A stretch of 64,000 nt of DNA from Streptomyces sp. CG 926. GTDB lineage: Bacteria > Actinomycetota > Actinomycetes > Streptomycetales > Streptomycetaceae. The DNA lies in the NCBI RefSeq assembly GCF_003148825.1, contig NZ_QGGZ01000010.1, forward strand, positions 62,001 through 126,000. Reading direction: 5' to 3'. A program made the translations under genes and the position numbers. Below, in pieces: positions 24,838 to 32,988 of this stretch. Numbering within the stretch: the stretch's first letter is position 1; the number at the start of each line of letters is the position of its first letter. The notes under the pieces are model-generated. The model was not told the DNA's origin, ran no database searches, and saw only the letters and a program-made list of their open reading frames with translations.

Positions 24838-25377
24838 TCAGCGGGAGCCGGTGAGGGAGCCTGCGACCCCCTTGGCCCGGTGGACCGTACGCACCGCCGC
24901 TGCTTCGACGGGGCGGCGGACGGCATCCACCGGGTGCCGGCGGTCGAGCGCGTGCCGGGAGCGGAAGACGAGCGAGGGCTTGCCGTGCGTGTCGGCGGCG
25001 GCGATGAGGAGCCCGCCCAGCGAGGCGAGGTCGGTCAGGAAGTCGGCGCGCTGCCGCGCGCGCTCGTCGGGGTCCTCCACCGTCCAGAAGGCATGTGCGG
25101 CGAGGGAAGTCGGCACGAGCGTGGCGGCGAGGGTCAGTGCGCTCAGGCGTGGGGCACGTCCGGTCGCGAACATCAGAGCCGCCGCGGCCTGGACCGCGCC
25201 GGTGACGCGCGCCAGCTGCAGCGGATCTCCGGCCAGGGCCGGGATGCGCTTCCCGATCTCCTGGATGACGGGTCGGGCCGCTTCCGCGGCGGTCTCGGGG
25301 CGGCGCAGGGTGCGTAGTCCGCCGGTGACGAACGGGGCGGCGAGCAGGGGACGGGCGAGCTTTCGGAGAACGGCCAT
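24838..25377 (-). CDS. DoxX-family membrane protein
   Basis: This encodes 179 residues. Four hydrophobic helices are arranged as in DoxX proteins: LARPLLAAPFVTGGLRTLR, LARVTGAVQAAAALMFATGR, a third helix around TLAATLVPTSLAAHAFW, and DLASLGGLLIAAADTHGKPS. The last is the typical K/N-DLA-x-LGGLL block before the DTxGKPS motif. DoxX proteins sit in the cytoplasmic membrane; in mycobacteria some belong to oxidative-stress complexes. The start at ATG 25377 is preferred because the first helix follows directly, although the ribosome site is weak. It is divergent from the PAP2-kinase gene. Confidence 0.88.
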   Translation of the reverse strand: MAVLRKLARPLLAAPFVTGGLRTLRRPETAAEAARPVIQEIGKRIPALAGDPLQLARVTGAVQAAAALMFATGRAPRLSALTLAATLVPTSLAAHAFWTVEDPDERARQRADFLTDLASLGGLLIAAADTHGKPSLVFRSRHALDRRHPVDAVRRPVEAAAVRTVHRAKGVAGSLTGSR

Positions 25378-25489
25378 GGCCCGCTGTTGCCCAAACCCCG
25401 CCCGTCCATCCGGCCGGATCCACCCCGACTGTCGGCGTCGGACGTCCGGGCGCCCCCGGAACGGCGGCCGCGTCCGCCTCCTACCGCGG

Positions 25490-25527
25490 CCTGCCCATGG
25501 TCGAACCGGAGCCTGCCCATGGTCGAA
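25490..25527. repeat. 17-bp direct repeat in the DoxX / PAP2-kinase intergenic region
   Basis: gcctgcccatggtcgaa occurs at 25490-25506 and 25511-25527, a 21-bp period of two helical turns. It lies 48 bp before the PAP2-kinase start and ~110 bp from the DoxX start. It could be a tandem regulator site or a plain duplication. Confidence 0.6.
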
Positions 25528-25574
25528 GCGGCGGTGGGACGCATGACCGGGCCGGGTCGGGCAACACGTCGGCC

Positions 25575-27479
25575 ATGAGCAACGCACACACCGCAGGCGT
25601 GAGATCCGGCCGCCTCCTCCTGCTGCTTCCCTTGCAGGCGGCCTCGGTCGCCGGTCTGGGATTGCTGGTCACCGGCCCACTGGCAGACCGATGGCCTCTC
25701 TCGGTGGAGGACGGCGTCAACCGGGCCTTGGCGGACCGGCGAGAGGCCCTCGCCACCGCGCTCTCGGAGGGGATGTCCCTGCTGGCCTCCACCCGGAGCA
25801 TCGTCACGCTGACGCTCGTCGCCGTGCTGGCCCTGCTGCTCCTCCCCGGGGTGCCCCGGCTCCGCCGGTGGCGGGATGCCGCGTTCCTGGCCGGGTCCGT
25901 GGCTGCTCAGTCCGCCGTCTTCCTGCTCGTCACCATGGTGGTGGGCCGGGCCCGGCCCGACGTGAGCCACCTGGACGCGGCGCCGCCGACCTCCAGCTTC
26001 CCCTCCGGGCACGTCGGAGCCGCCACGGCGCTCTTCGGTGGACTCGCGGTGCTCGCGGCCCGGCGGTTGCGCGGCGCCGAGCGCGCTCTGGTGGTGGGCC
26101 TGCTCCTGCTCATCCCGCCGGCCGTGGCCGCCTCCCGGCTGTACCGAGGCATGCACCACCCGTCGGACGTCGTGGTGGGGCTGCTGAACGGTGGGTGCAC
26201 CCTGCTGGTGATGGCGTACGTGCTGCTCCTGTCCACGCCCGGTACGAGGACCTCGGCCGGCCTCCCCACGCCCCGGAGCAACCCGGACGACGCCCAGGCC
26301 GCCACGCCGGTCCCGGAACAGGTCTCCGCCGACGCTCCCGCCGGGCCGCGCCGGGCCGTGGTGGTCCGCCATCCGCACGGCTGCGGTGACGGGACGGCCG
26401 CCCGGGTGCGGGCCCTGCTGCGCCACCACGGCTACACGGACCAGGCGTGGACCTCGACCAGCGCCGAGGAGCCCGCGGGCGCACTCGCCGCCCGCACGGC
26501 CGAGGCGGACACCTCCCTGGTGGTGGTCTGCGGAGGCGACGGCACCGTACGGGCCTGCGCCGACGTGCTGTCCGGCGGCGCGATCCCGCTGGCGATCGTC
26601 CCCTGCGGCACCGGCAACCTCCTCGCCCGCAACCTGCGACTGCCCTCCGATCCCGACACGGCCCTGCGGGAGGCCTTGGCCGGGGCCACCGTCGGAATCG
26701 ACCTGGGCCGGATCCACGGTGACGGACTCGCGCCGACCCGGTTCACGGTCATGGCCGGGGCCGGGTTCGACGCCGCCATGGTCCGGGACGCCTCCGCCCG
26801 GCTCAAGCAGCGCCTGGGCTGGGCCGCGTACGTACTCTCCGCCCTGCGCCACCTCGGCGATCCGCGGATGCGTCTGACGATCCGGCTCGACGGGGGCGCC
26901 CCGCTGGAGCGGCGGGCCCGCATGGTCGTCCTCGGCAACGTCGGCTCCCTGCAGGGCGGTTTGCCCCTCCTGCCGGACGCCCGCCCCGACAGCGGCCGGT
27001 TGGAGGTGGTGCTCCTCGATCCGCGTGGTGTCGCGGGCTGGCTCGCGGCGGGCAGGCACCTCCTGACCCGTTCGGCGACGCGGACGTCCGGGCCACGCCT
27101 CTCCGCCGGCCGGGACCGGCGGGCGGCGGGCGGGGCGTTGGAGTACTTCAGCGCCGAGCGGATCGACCTGCGCTTCGCCCGACCCCAGCCGCGCGAGCTC
27201 GACGGGGACGCCTTCGCCGCCGGAACCCGGCTGACCGCCGAGGTCGAGCCGGGCGCGCTGCGCGTCTGGCTGCCCAACCCCGGGGAGGGCGATCCGGTCG
27301 GAGCAACCGGGACGGTCGGAGCAACCGGGACGGTCAAGGCAGCCGATACGGCCGGGGCAACCGATGCGGCCGGGGAGCCTGACGGGTACGGGTGCACTGC
27401 CAGGTTCGGGGAGCCCCACGGCGTTCAACGCGCGGGCCGTCCTCCCGCGCGGACCCGCCGACCGGACGGAGTGCGCTGA
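25575..27479 (+). CDS. PAP2 phosphatase fused to diacylglycerol/sphingosine-kinase-like domain
   Basis: This encodes 634 residues from ATG 25575. Residues 1-220 form a six-helix PAP2 domain with all three phosphatase motifs: GRARP (124-128), PSGH (143-146) and SRLYRGMHHPSD (187-198). Residues ~255-610 form a lipid-kinase (DAGK_cat) domain with GGDGT (320-324) and PCGTGN (343-348), as in BmrU/YegS-type kinases. One polypeptide therefore has a lipid phosphatase and a lipid kinase, suggesting turnover of phosphatidate, undecaprenyl-phosphate or a related carrier at the membrane. A Val/Gly/Ala/Thr repeat lies near the C-terminus (two 18-bp units at 27297-27332). The next gene starts 1 bp after the stop, so the coupling is tight. 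Confidence 0.92.
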   Translation: MSNAHTAGVRSGRLLLLLPLQAASVAGLGLLVTGPLADRWPLSVEDGVNRALADRREALATALSEGMSLLASTRSIVTLTLVAVLALLLLPGVPRLRRWRDAAFLAGSVAAQSAVFLLVTMVVGRARPDVSHLDAAPPTSSFPSGHVGAATALFGGLAVLAARRLRGAERALVVGLLLLIPPAVAASRLYRGMHHPSDVVVGLLNGGCTLLVMAYVLLLSTPGTRTSAGLPTPRSNPDDAQAATPVPEQVSADAPAGPRRAVVVRHPHGCGDGTAARVRALLRHHGYTDQAWTSTSAEEPAGALAARTAEADTSLVVVCGGDGTVRACADVLSGGAIPLAIVPCGTGNLLARNLRLPSDPDTALREALAGATVGIDLGRIHGDGLAPTRFTVMAGAGFDAAMVRDASARLKQRLGWAAYVLSALRHLGDPRMRLTIRLDGGAPLERRARMVVLGNVGSLQGGLPLLPDARPDSGRLEVVLLDPRGVAGWLAAGRHLLTRSATRTSGPRLSAGRDRRAAGGALEYFSAERIDLRFARPQPRELDGDAFAAGTRLTAEVEPGALRVWLPNPGEGDPVGATGTVGATGTVKAADTAGATDAAGEPDGYGCTARFGEPHGVQRAGRPPARTRRPDGVR

Positions 27480-27480
27480 C

Positions 27481-28461
27481 ATGGGCACCGCCACGCGCGT
27501 ACCGCAGCGCAGCGAAGTCGAGGCAGCGGAGGCCGAGCTGCGAATACAGGGCGAGGAGCTCTCCGCCGAGGAGGCGTGGGCCGCGCTGCGCCGTTACGGC
27601 GGCTGGAACCTCGTACGGGACTCCTTCGTCCGGTTCCGGTACGCCGACGGGTTCAGCCACTCCCGGGCTCTCGCCCTCCAGACGGTCCTCGCGATCCTGC
27701 CGCTCGCCATCGCGCTCATCGGCCTGTCGGGCGTCCTGCACACCGAGGACATCGGGCGGATCGCGGAGCTGACGATCCGCCGGCTCGTCAGTGGTCCCAG
27801 CGAGGGCGTCGTGGACGACGCCCTGCGGGAGAGCCGCCGCCAGGCCGGGGACGGCGGCGAGGTGGCCCTCTGGCTGGGTCTGCTCTTCTCGATCGCCAAC
27901 GTCACCACCGGCATGTGCCAGGTCGAGCGCGGTGCCAACCGGATCTACGGCGTGGAGCGCGACCGCCCGTTCCTGCACAAGTACACCCGCGGACTGGTGA
28001 TGGCCCTGTCGGCGGGGCTGCCCCTCGGGCTCGCCTTCTCGGTCACGGTGCTCGGTTCCGACCTGAGCCTCGCGATGACGGAGGTGTACCACCTGGGACC
28101 GACCACGCACCGGGCGTGGGACGTGCTGCGCTGGCCGTTGGGCATCCTGCTGGCCGTGGTGGCCACCAGCGTCGTCTTCCGCCGCTCCCCGCGCCGCACC
28201 CAGCCGGGCTACACCTGGCTCGCCTTCGGCGCCGCCGTCTACCTGGTGCTGTGGCTCGGCGCGACGTCGGCGCTGAGCCTGTACGTCGGGGCCGACAGCT
28301 CCTTCACCACCGTGTACGGGCCGCTCAGCGCCTTCATGGCACTGATGCTGTGGTCCTACCTCACCTCGCTCGCCCTCTTCCTGGGGCTGTCCTTCGCCGC
28401 CCAACTGGAAGCCGTACGGGCGGGTGTGGCCGAGCCGGTCACGGCGGACCCGGGGAGCTGA
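27481..28461 (+). CDS. YihY/BrkB-family membrane protein
   Basis: This encodes 326 residues with six hydrophobic helices. The family pattern is a soluble N-terminal arm (WAALRRYGGWNLVRDSFVRF), then an early helix with the conserved S-R-A-L-A-L-Q-T-V-L-A segment, and a final helix pair TVYGPLSAFMALMLWSYLTS. The YGPL..F..L..W.Y block near the end is characteristic. Despite the old 'ribonuclease BN' name these are transport- or envelope-type membrane proteins of uncertain role. ATG 27481 is 1 nt past the stop of the fusion gene, so the two are translated together. Confidence 0.9.
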   Translation: MGTATRVPQRSEVEAAEAELRIQGEELSAEEAWAALRRYGGWNLVRDSFVRFRYADGFSHSRALALQTVLAILPLAIALIGLSGVLHTEDIGRIAELTIRRLVSGPSEGVVDDALRESRRQAGDGGEVALWLGLLFSIANVTTGMCQVERGANRIYGVERDRPFLHKYTRGLVMALSAGLPLGLAFSVTVLGSDLSLAMTEVYHLGPTTHRAWDVLRWPLGILLAVVATSVVFRRSPRRTQPGYTWLAFGAAVYLVLWLGATSALSLYVGADSSFTTVYGPLSAFMALMLWSYLTSLALFLGLSFAAQLEAVRAGVAEPVTADPGS

Positions 28462-28524
28462 GGCACCGGCCCACGGGACCGCCGGCCCCTGCCCCACCGT
28501 ACGGAGAAAGGAACTCCACCGACC

Positions 28525-29391
28525 ATGACGCAGCGATCCGACCGACCCCGGACCCGACCTCGGCCTCGGCCCCGACCCCGGCTGTGGCGGCTGCCGGCGC
28601 GGCTGGTGTCGGGGCGGACCGGGCCCGACGCCCGGTTCGGCGTGCGGCTGGTGGCGACCTCGGCTGCGACCGCGCTGGCGGCCGTGCCCTTCTCGCTGGC
28701 GCTGGTCCTGGTGGAGTCGCAGTGGCCGCCGCTGCGCCGCCTCGACCAGGGCGCGGCCGAGTGGCTGCACCGCACCGCACTCGACCACCCCGCCTGGGTC
28801 CGGGCACTCGAATTCCTCACGCACGTCGCCTGGGGGCCGCTGACCATGCGGCTGTTGGTGGCTGCGGTGGTGGTGTGGCTGCTGTGGCGCCGGGCGCTAC
28901 GGCTGGCCGCCTGGGCGGCCGTGACCGCCGTCGCGGGAGGCCTGGTGGGCCTGCTGGCGAAGAACGCGGTCGAGCGCGCCCGGCCGCACCTGCCCGACCC
29001 GGTTTCCCAGGCGCCCGGCTTCTCCTTCCCCTCCGGGCACGCCATGACGGCCACCACTTCCTGCGCCGTGCTGCTGCTGGTCCTGCTCCCGCTGGTGCCG
29101 CGCGCGTGGCGGCCGGCGGCCTGGGCGCTCGCCGTGACCGCGGTCCTCGGCGTCGGCGGCACACGGGTCGCGCTCGGCGTGCACTGGGTGAGCGACGTGG
29201 TCGGGGGCTGGCTGCTGGGCCTCGCCGTGGTCACCGCCACCACCCTGGCTTTCGAGGCGTGGCGCGGCGACATCGGCCGCCCCCGCACCACACCCGCCCA
29301 GGGCCTGGAACCGGAACTGGTGACGGCCCACCCGGAGCCGCCGGCCGGCGGCGGGGACGTCACGACCACCGCGCACCGCTCGACACCGTAG
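28525..29391 (+). CDS. PAP2-family membrane phosphatase
   Basis: This encodes 288 residues. The Arg/Pro dipeptide run at the N-terminus (RTRPRPRPRPRL) is followed by six helices. Phosphatase motifs are KNAVERARP (146-154), PSGH (169-172, His as acid/base) and the R214-V-A-L-G-V-H220-x3-D224 block, all intact. It is likely a phosphatidate, phosphatidylglycerol-phosphate or undecaprenyl-pyrophosphate phosphatase with its active site on the outer face. It is 63 bp downstream of the BrkB-like gene with AGAAAGGA as ribosome site. The three-gene set looks like a membrane-lipid or lipid-carrier recycling unit. The hydrophilic tail of ~50 residues is likely disordered. Confidence 0.92.
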   Translation: MTQRSDRPRTRPRPRPRPRLWRLPARLVSGRTGPDARFGVRLVATSAATALAAVPFSLALVLVESQWPPLRRLDQGAAEWLHRTALDHPAWVRALEFLTHVAWGPLTMRLLVAAVVVWLLWRRALRLAAWAAVTAVAGGLVGLLAKNAVERARPHLPDPVSQAPGFSFPSGHAMTATTSCAVLLLVLLPLVPRAWRPAAWALAVTAVLGVGGTRVALGVHWVSDVVGGWLLGLAVVTATTLAFEAWRGDIGRPRTTPAQGLEPELVTAHPEPPAGGGDVTTTAHRSTP

Positions 29392-29416
29392 ATCGACCGG
29401 CGTGGAACCGACGTAC

Positions 29417-29440
29417 GGCGGCGGACCCGGCTCCGCCGCC
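29417..29440. terminator. Perfect 9-bp stem-loop
   Basis: Arms ggcggcgga (29417-29425) and tccgccgcc (29432-29440) lie between the PAP2 stop and the convergent small gene. This is the likely end of the lipid operon. Confidence 0.65.
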
Positions 29441-29464
29441 GCATACGCACCGACCCTCGGCCCC

Positions 29465-29659
29465 CTACAACGGCAGGGCCAGACGGGACGCGATACGGAA
29501 GCGCATCTCGCCCGCGGCTTGACGGACCTCCGCCGGCTGCGCGTCGTCGTCGAGCGCCCCGAGGAGGACCATCAAGGCTCTCGCCTCGTCCCCGCTCAGC
29601 AGTTTCAGGCGCGGTTCGGTCACCCCGTCGAGGAGCACGTCCAGCAGGTCTTCGGTCAT
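29465..29659 (-). CDS. Small hypothetical protein
   Basis: This encodes 64 residues with an acidic N-terminus (MTEDLLDVLLDG) and two predicted helices (SGDEARALMVLLGALDD and EVRQAAGEMRFRIASRL). There are no membrane helix, Cys or known motifs. The ribosome site is weak. It is 71 bp downstream of the co-directional SMI1/KNR4 gene, so it could be a small partner of that protein. I do not recognise it; coding status is moderately supported by its Actinobacterial codon pattern and helical periodicity. Confidence 0.5.
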   Translation of the reverse strand: MTEDLLDVLLDGVTEPRLKLLSGDEARALMVLLGALDDDAQPAEVRQAAGEMRFRIASRLALPL

Positions 29660-29730
29660 GCCCGGAACAACGCCCAGGCGTCCCGTCCGTCACCCCGGCC
29701 GCTCACAGAGCAGGTGCCACAGGGGAGGTG

Positions 29731-30174
29731 CTACAGCTCGATCTTCCCTGTCAGCCGCCATTCGAGGTACATCGTGAGGCTCGGTGCCACCCAGGTGCGG
29801 CTGTCGTCCTCGTGGTTCCAGGCGAAGACATCGGGCCGATCGATCGTGGAAAGGAGCGCGAACAGGTCTCCGTTCCCCGCGTCCGCGAAGAAGAGCAGCG
29901 GGTCGAACGGCATGTAGAGGGTGCTGAACGCGACATCCCCGCGCAGGTTCCGGTTCTCGGACGTGATGCTCTCGGCGGACCAGATGAGCCCGTCACCGTA
30001 CTCGTCCTCGATGCCGTTGCTCTCACGCAGCAGGGAGGCGAGATCCGCGGGCACCGCATGGCCGAGGAGTGTCGCGCAGCGGAGCAGCGCCGCCTCCGAT
30101 ACGGGAGGCCGGCAGAGGGTTGTGCCGGGCAGGGCCGCAACGGCTTCGGTCCACACGGTTGAACCGACCTCCAT
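29731..30174 (-). CDS. SMI1/KNR4-family protein
   Basis: This encodes 147 residues. The SMI1/KNR4 (SUKH) fold is suggested by an N-terminal helix with PVSEAALLRCATLLGHAVP, then the motif LASLLRESNGIEDEYGDGLIW (the hallmark 'L..L...NG...' turn), then strands with LLFFADAGNGDLFAL and VFAWNHEDDSR, a very typical W-HE-D ending. SUKH proteins often act as immunity proteins in contact-dependent and polymorphic toxin systems. No toxin gene is seen next to it, so it may be an orphan immunity or a housekeeping member. Confidence 0.9.
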   Translation of the reverse strand: MEVGSTVWTEAVAALPGTTLCRPPVSEAALLRCATLLGHAVPADLASLLRESNGIEDEYGDGLIWSAESITSENRNLRGDVAFSTLYMPFDPLLFFADAGNGDLFALLSTIDRPDVFAWNHEDDSRTWVAPSLTMYLEWRLTGKIEL

Positions 30175-30306
30175 GAGCTGTGTCTTGTGGCCGAGGCAGC
30201 CCCCAGCACCGCCGCCCTTGGACCGGGCCCGAGAGTCGACCGACGTGACCGATCGTCGAGCGAACAGTACGACCCCGGTCGGGGAGAGGGAAGGCCGGGG
30301 GAAGGG

Positions 30307-30666
30307 TCAGGACGCCTTGTGGCGGCTCTCGGATTCGGCGTTGGCCATGGCTTCGGCTTCGCTTTCGAGCATCGCTATGGCCACGCCGAACGCCTGGGCG
30401 ATGTGGCCGGCGGCCGACATGACCCGCGCGGTGCCCACGACCGGGGCGATCGCGACGAGCACGTCCTGCAACTGCTCGACGGTGAAGTCGGCCTTGACCG
30501 CGGGGCTGATGTGGGCGAGGTAGGAGATGGCCGGGGCGTCCATGGCGACGAGGGCGGCTATGCGTGTGGTGATGAGAGTCTTCTCGTCCATGCCGCAGTG
30601 CTCGATGGAGTCGATGGTCATCGCGGCGAGCGTGTCGAGAACGGGAGCGTCAGACCTGGTGGCCAT
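30307..30666 (-). CDS. Carboxymuconolactone-decarboxylase-like protein lacking CxxC
   Basis: This encodes 119 residues of all-helical AhpD/CMD type: MDEKTLITTRIAALVAMDAP (first helix and turn), ISYLAHI, then FTVEQLQDVLVAIAPVVGTA and VMSAAGHIAQAFGVAIAM. The layout matches the CMD domain. The redox CxxC-x3-H centre of AhpD-like peroxidases is absent (DAPAISY is in its place), so peroxidase chemistry through disulfides is excluded; lactone decarboxylation or a structural role remains. It is transcribed alone, with no gene in the 130 bp after it. Confidence 0.8.
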   Translation of the reverse strand: MATRSDAPVLDTLAAMTIDSIEHCGMDEKTLITTRIAALVAMDAPAISYLAHISPAVKADFTVEQLQDVLVAIAPVVGTARVMSAAGHIAQAFGVAIAMLESEAEAMANAESESRHKAS

Positions 30667-30892
30667 GTCGGAACCGCCTTTCGGTGCTGAACTGAGCCGG
30701 CCGCGCCGGCCCTGACCGCGGGACCAGGGGCGTGTCGGCGGGGTGCCGTTTCAGGGTAGGCGTCCACCGAAGGCCGCGCCCGTTGGGCTGTCCGGGCGAA
30801 TTCGGGACCGTCCGGGCGCTGCGCCGGCGAGCCGGTCGGGGGCCCTTCGCCGGTGCCCCGACCCGATCGGAGGCCATGGGTGGAACGGACAG

Positions 30893-30898
30893 TAGGGT
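30893..30898 (+). promoter_or_regulatory. -10 hexamer TAGGGT of a leaderless promoter
   Basis: TAGGGT ends 6 nt before ATG 30905 and no Shine-Dalgarno sequence is present, so the MurG-like mRNA probably begins at its start codon. The 238 bp upstream (30667-30904) hold no other gene. Confidence 0.55.
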
Positions 30899-30904
30899 TG
30901 CCGG

Positions 30905-32086
30905 ATGGACGCTTCCTCGTACCCCCGTCCCTTCCGCCTGCTCGTGACGGGCGGTGGGACCGGCGGTCACACCTACCCTGCTCTGACAGCGGTCCGCACG
31001 TTGCGTGACCGCCTCGCGGCCGAAGGCGCCACGCTCGACGTGCTGTGGATCGGAACCGCGGACGGTCTGGAGGCACGTGTCGCCCCGGCGGAGGGCATCG
31101 CGTTCCGGACGGTGGCCACCGGGAAGATCCGCCGGTCGGCGAATCCTCTGAAGATGCTCTCGGCGGCGAACGTCAAGGACATGGCGCGGGTACCGCTCGG
31201 TGTGGCCCAGGCCCGTACGGTCGTGTCCGAGTTCCGGCCGGACGTGGTCCTGGCGACGGGCGGGTACGTGGCCGTTCCGGCGGGGCTGGCCGCCCGGTTG
31301 TGCAAGCGCCCGCTGGTCCTGCACGAGCAGACGGTCCGGCTGGGGCTGGCCAACCGGAAGCTGGCCGGATCGGCGACGCGGATCGCGGTGTCCTCCGAGT
31401 CGTCCCTGCCGCTGCTCCCGGCCGAGGTGCGCGACCGGGCCGTGGTCACCGGGAACCCGGTGCGGCCCGAGATCCTGACGGGGCACCCCGACAAGGCGGT
31501 GCACGATCTGAACCTGACGGGGTTCGACCGGCGTCTTCCCACCGTCTACGTCACCGGCGGGGCGCAGGGCGCCCAGCAGATCAACGGCGTGGTGCGGGAG
31601 GTGCTTCCGTGGCTGCTGGGCCACGCGAACGTGATCCACCAGTGCGGGCCCGCCAACGTCGACGAGCTGCGGGCCGCCGCCGCGGCGCTCGATCCGTTCC
31701 TGGCGGGCCGCTACCACCTGACGGGCTTCGTCGGGCCGGAGCTGCCGGACGTACTGGCGCTCGCCGATGTGGTGGTGTCCCGGTCGGGGGCGGGGACCTT
31801 GGCGGAGTTGACCGCGCTGGGCAAGCCCGCCGTCTTCGTGCCGCTGGCCACTTCGGCCGGGAACGAGCAGGCGCACAACGCGCGGCACCTGGCGGATGCG
31901 GGGGCCGCGGTGGCTCTGCTCGGTGAGGTCACCGGGCGGACCCTCGCGGAGGCGGTCGGTCCGCTGCTGACCGACCCCGCCGGGCGGACGGCGATGGCGG
32001 CGCGGGCCCGTGCGTACGGGCGGCCGGACGCCGCCGACCGGCTCGTGGACGTACTGCTGTCCGCGGCTGCGGGGCCTTCCGACTGA
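30905..32086 (+). CDS. MurG-like glycosyltransferase (GT28), solitary paralogue
   Basis: This encodes 393 residues. The MurG fold is clear: the N-terminal glycine-rich loop GGGTGGH (16-22) with HTYPAL, the LATGGYVAVPAGLAARL block, YVTGGAQGAQQINGVV in the C-domain, the SRSGAGTLAELTALGKPAVFVPL UDP-sugar motif and the NEQAHNA ending motif. Canonical MurG transfers GlcNAc to lipid I at the membrane inner face. This gene stands outside any division/cell-wall (dcw) cluster, so it is likely the accessory MurG paralogue seen in many streptomycetes, perhaps used in an alternative envelope or metabolite pathway. It is leaderless. The next gene starts 51 bp on. Confidence 0.88.
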   Translation: MDASSYPRPFRLLVTGGGTGGHTYPALTAVRTLRDRLAAEGATLDVLWIGTADGLEARVAPAEGIAFRTVATGKIRRSANPLKMLSAANVKDMARVPLGVAQARTVVSEFRPDVVLATGGYVAVPAGLAARLCKRPLVLHEQTVRLGLANRKLAGSATRIAVSSESSLPLLPAEVRDRAVVTGNPVRPEILTGHPDKAVHDLNLTGFDRRLPTVYVTGGAQGAQQINGVVREVLPWLLGHANVIHQCGPANVDELRAAAAALDPFLAGRYHLTGFVGPELPDVLALADVVVSRSGAGTLAELTALGKPAVFVPLATSAGNEQAHNARHLADAGAAVALLGEVTGRTLAEAVGPLLTDPAGRTAMAARARAYGRPDAADRLVDVLLSAAAGPSD

Positions 32087-32136
32087 CCCATGCCGCCCGT
32101 ACGTGGGCATGATGGGACGGGCGAGGAGGTGCGGTG

Positions 32137-32988
32137 ATGGCTGAGCGCGTGATCGAGGTGGACGGCGTTGAGCTGTGCACCGAGTCCTTCGGCGATCCGG
32201 CGGATCCGCCCGTCCTGCTCGTCATGGGCCTGGGGGCTTCGATGCTCTGGTGGGAGGAGGACTTCTGCCGGATGCTCGCCGTGGGCGGGCGGTTCGTGAT
32301 CCGCTACGACCACCGGGACACGGGCCGGTCGGTCACCTACGAGCCGGGCCACCCCGGGTACACCGGCGCGGACCTGGTCGCCGACGCCGTCCGGGTGCTC
32401 GCCGCCCATGGGATCCCGGCCGCGCACGTGGTGGGCGTCTCCGCCGGCGGGGCCCTCGCGCAGTCGCTCGCGCTCGACCACGCCGAGCGCGTGCTCTCGC
32501 TCGTCCTGATCAGCACCTCCCCCGCCGTGCCCGACGACGGTGACCTGCCCTCGGACCTGCCCCCGCCGACCGAGGAGTTCGCCTGGTTCGCCTCGACCGC
32601 CCGGGTCGACCGGTCGGACGCCGACTCGGTGATCGACCACCAGGTGGCGTACGCGCGCGTGCTCGCGGGAGGGCGGCGCCCGTTCGACGAGGCCGCCGTC
32701 CGCGTCCTCGTCCGCCGCGATGTCGAGCGCGCGCACGATTTCGACGCGGCCGGCAACCACGACTCGCTGACGGACGGCGAGCTCCCGCGGGCCCCGCTGT
32801 CCTCGATCGCCGTACCCACGCTGGTGATCCACGGAACCGCCGATCCGATGTTCCCGCTCCGACACGGTGAGGCCCTCGCGGAACGGATCCCCGGGGCGCG
32901 GCTGTTGGCTCTGCAGGACGCCGGGCACGGCATCGACCCCGCCGACCGGCCGACCGTCGCCGCCGCGATCCTCGACCACACCGCCTAG
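32137..32988 (+). CDS. Alpha/beta-hydrolase
   Basis: This encodes 283 residues from ATG 32137, with GAGGAGGT 6 nt upstream (GTG 32134 lies too close). The nucleophile elbow GVSAGG has Ser102. The acid Asp is in HGTADPMFP, and the catalytic His in LQDAGHGID. The oxyanion segment VMGLGASMLWW and DHRDTGRS are typical of esterases or epoxide/lactone hydrolases close to the aclacinomycin methylesterase (RdmC-like) group. It is cytosolic with unknown substrate. The stop TAG overlaps that of the convergent NmrA gene by 4 nt. Confidence 0.92.
   Translation: MAERVIEVDGVELCTESFGDPADPPVLLVMGLGASMLWWEEDFCRMLAVGGRFVIRYDHRDTGRSVTYEPGHPGYTGADLVADAVRVLAAHGIPAAHVVGVSAGGALAQSLALDHAERVLSLVLISTSPAVPDDGDLPSDLPPPTEEFAWFASTARVDRSDADSVIDHQVAYARVLAGGRRPFDEAAVRVLVRRDVERAHDFDAAGNHDSLTDGELPRAPLSSIAVPTLVIHGTADPMFPLRHGEALAERIPGARLLALQDAGHGIDPADRPTVAAAILDHTA

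Noticed and set aside
25173..27494. 773-codon minus-strand open frame over the PAP2-kinase gene
   Set aside because: The plus strand carries all catalytic motifs of both domains; the antisense product is low-complexity and matches nothing.
27481..28461. Ribonuclease BN activity for the BrkB-like proteins (also 39438-40334)
   Set aside because: The old annotation is a mis-assignment; these are multi-helix membrane proteins without nuclease motifs.
29417..29440. tRNA or small RNA gene at hairpin sites (also 20933, 24300, 50617, 55891)
   Set aside because: These are simple hairpins between convergent genes without cloverleaf arms or tRNA consensus boxes; read as terminators.
29731..30174. Toxin-immunity locus around the SMI1/KNR4 gene
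   Set aside because: SMI1/KNR4 proteins are often immunity factors, but no WXG100, polymorphic toxin or secretion gene lies next to it.
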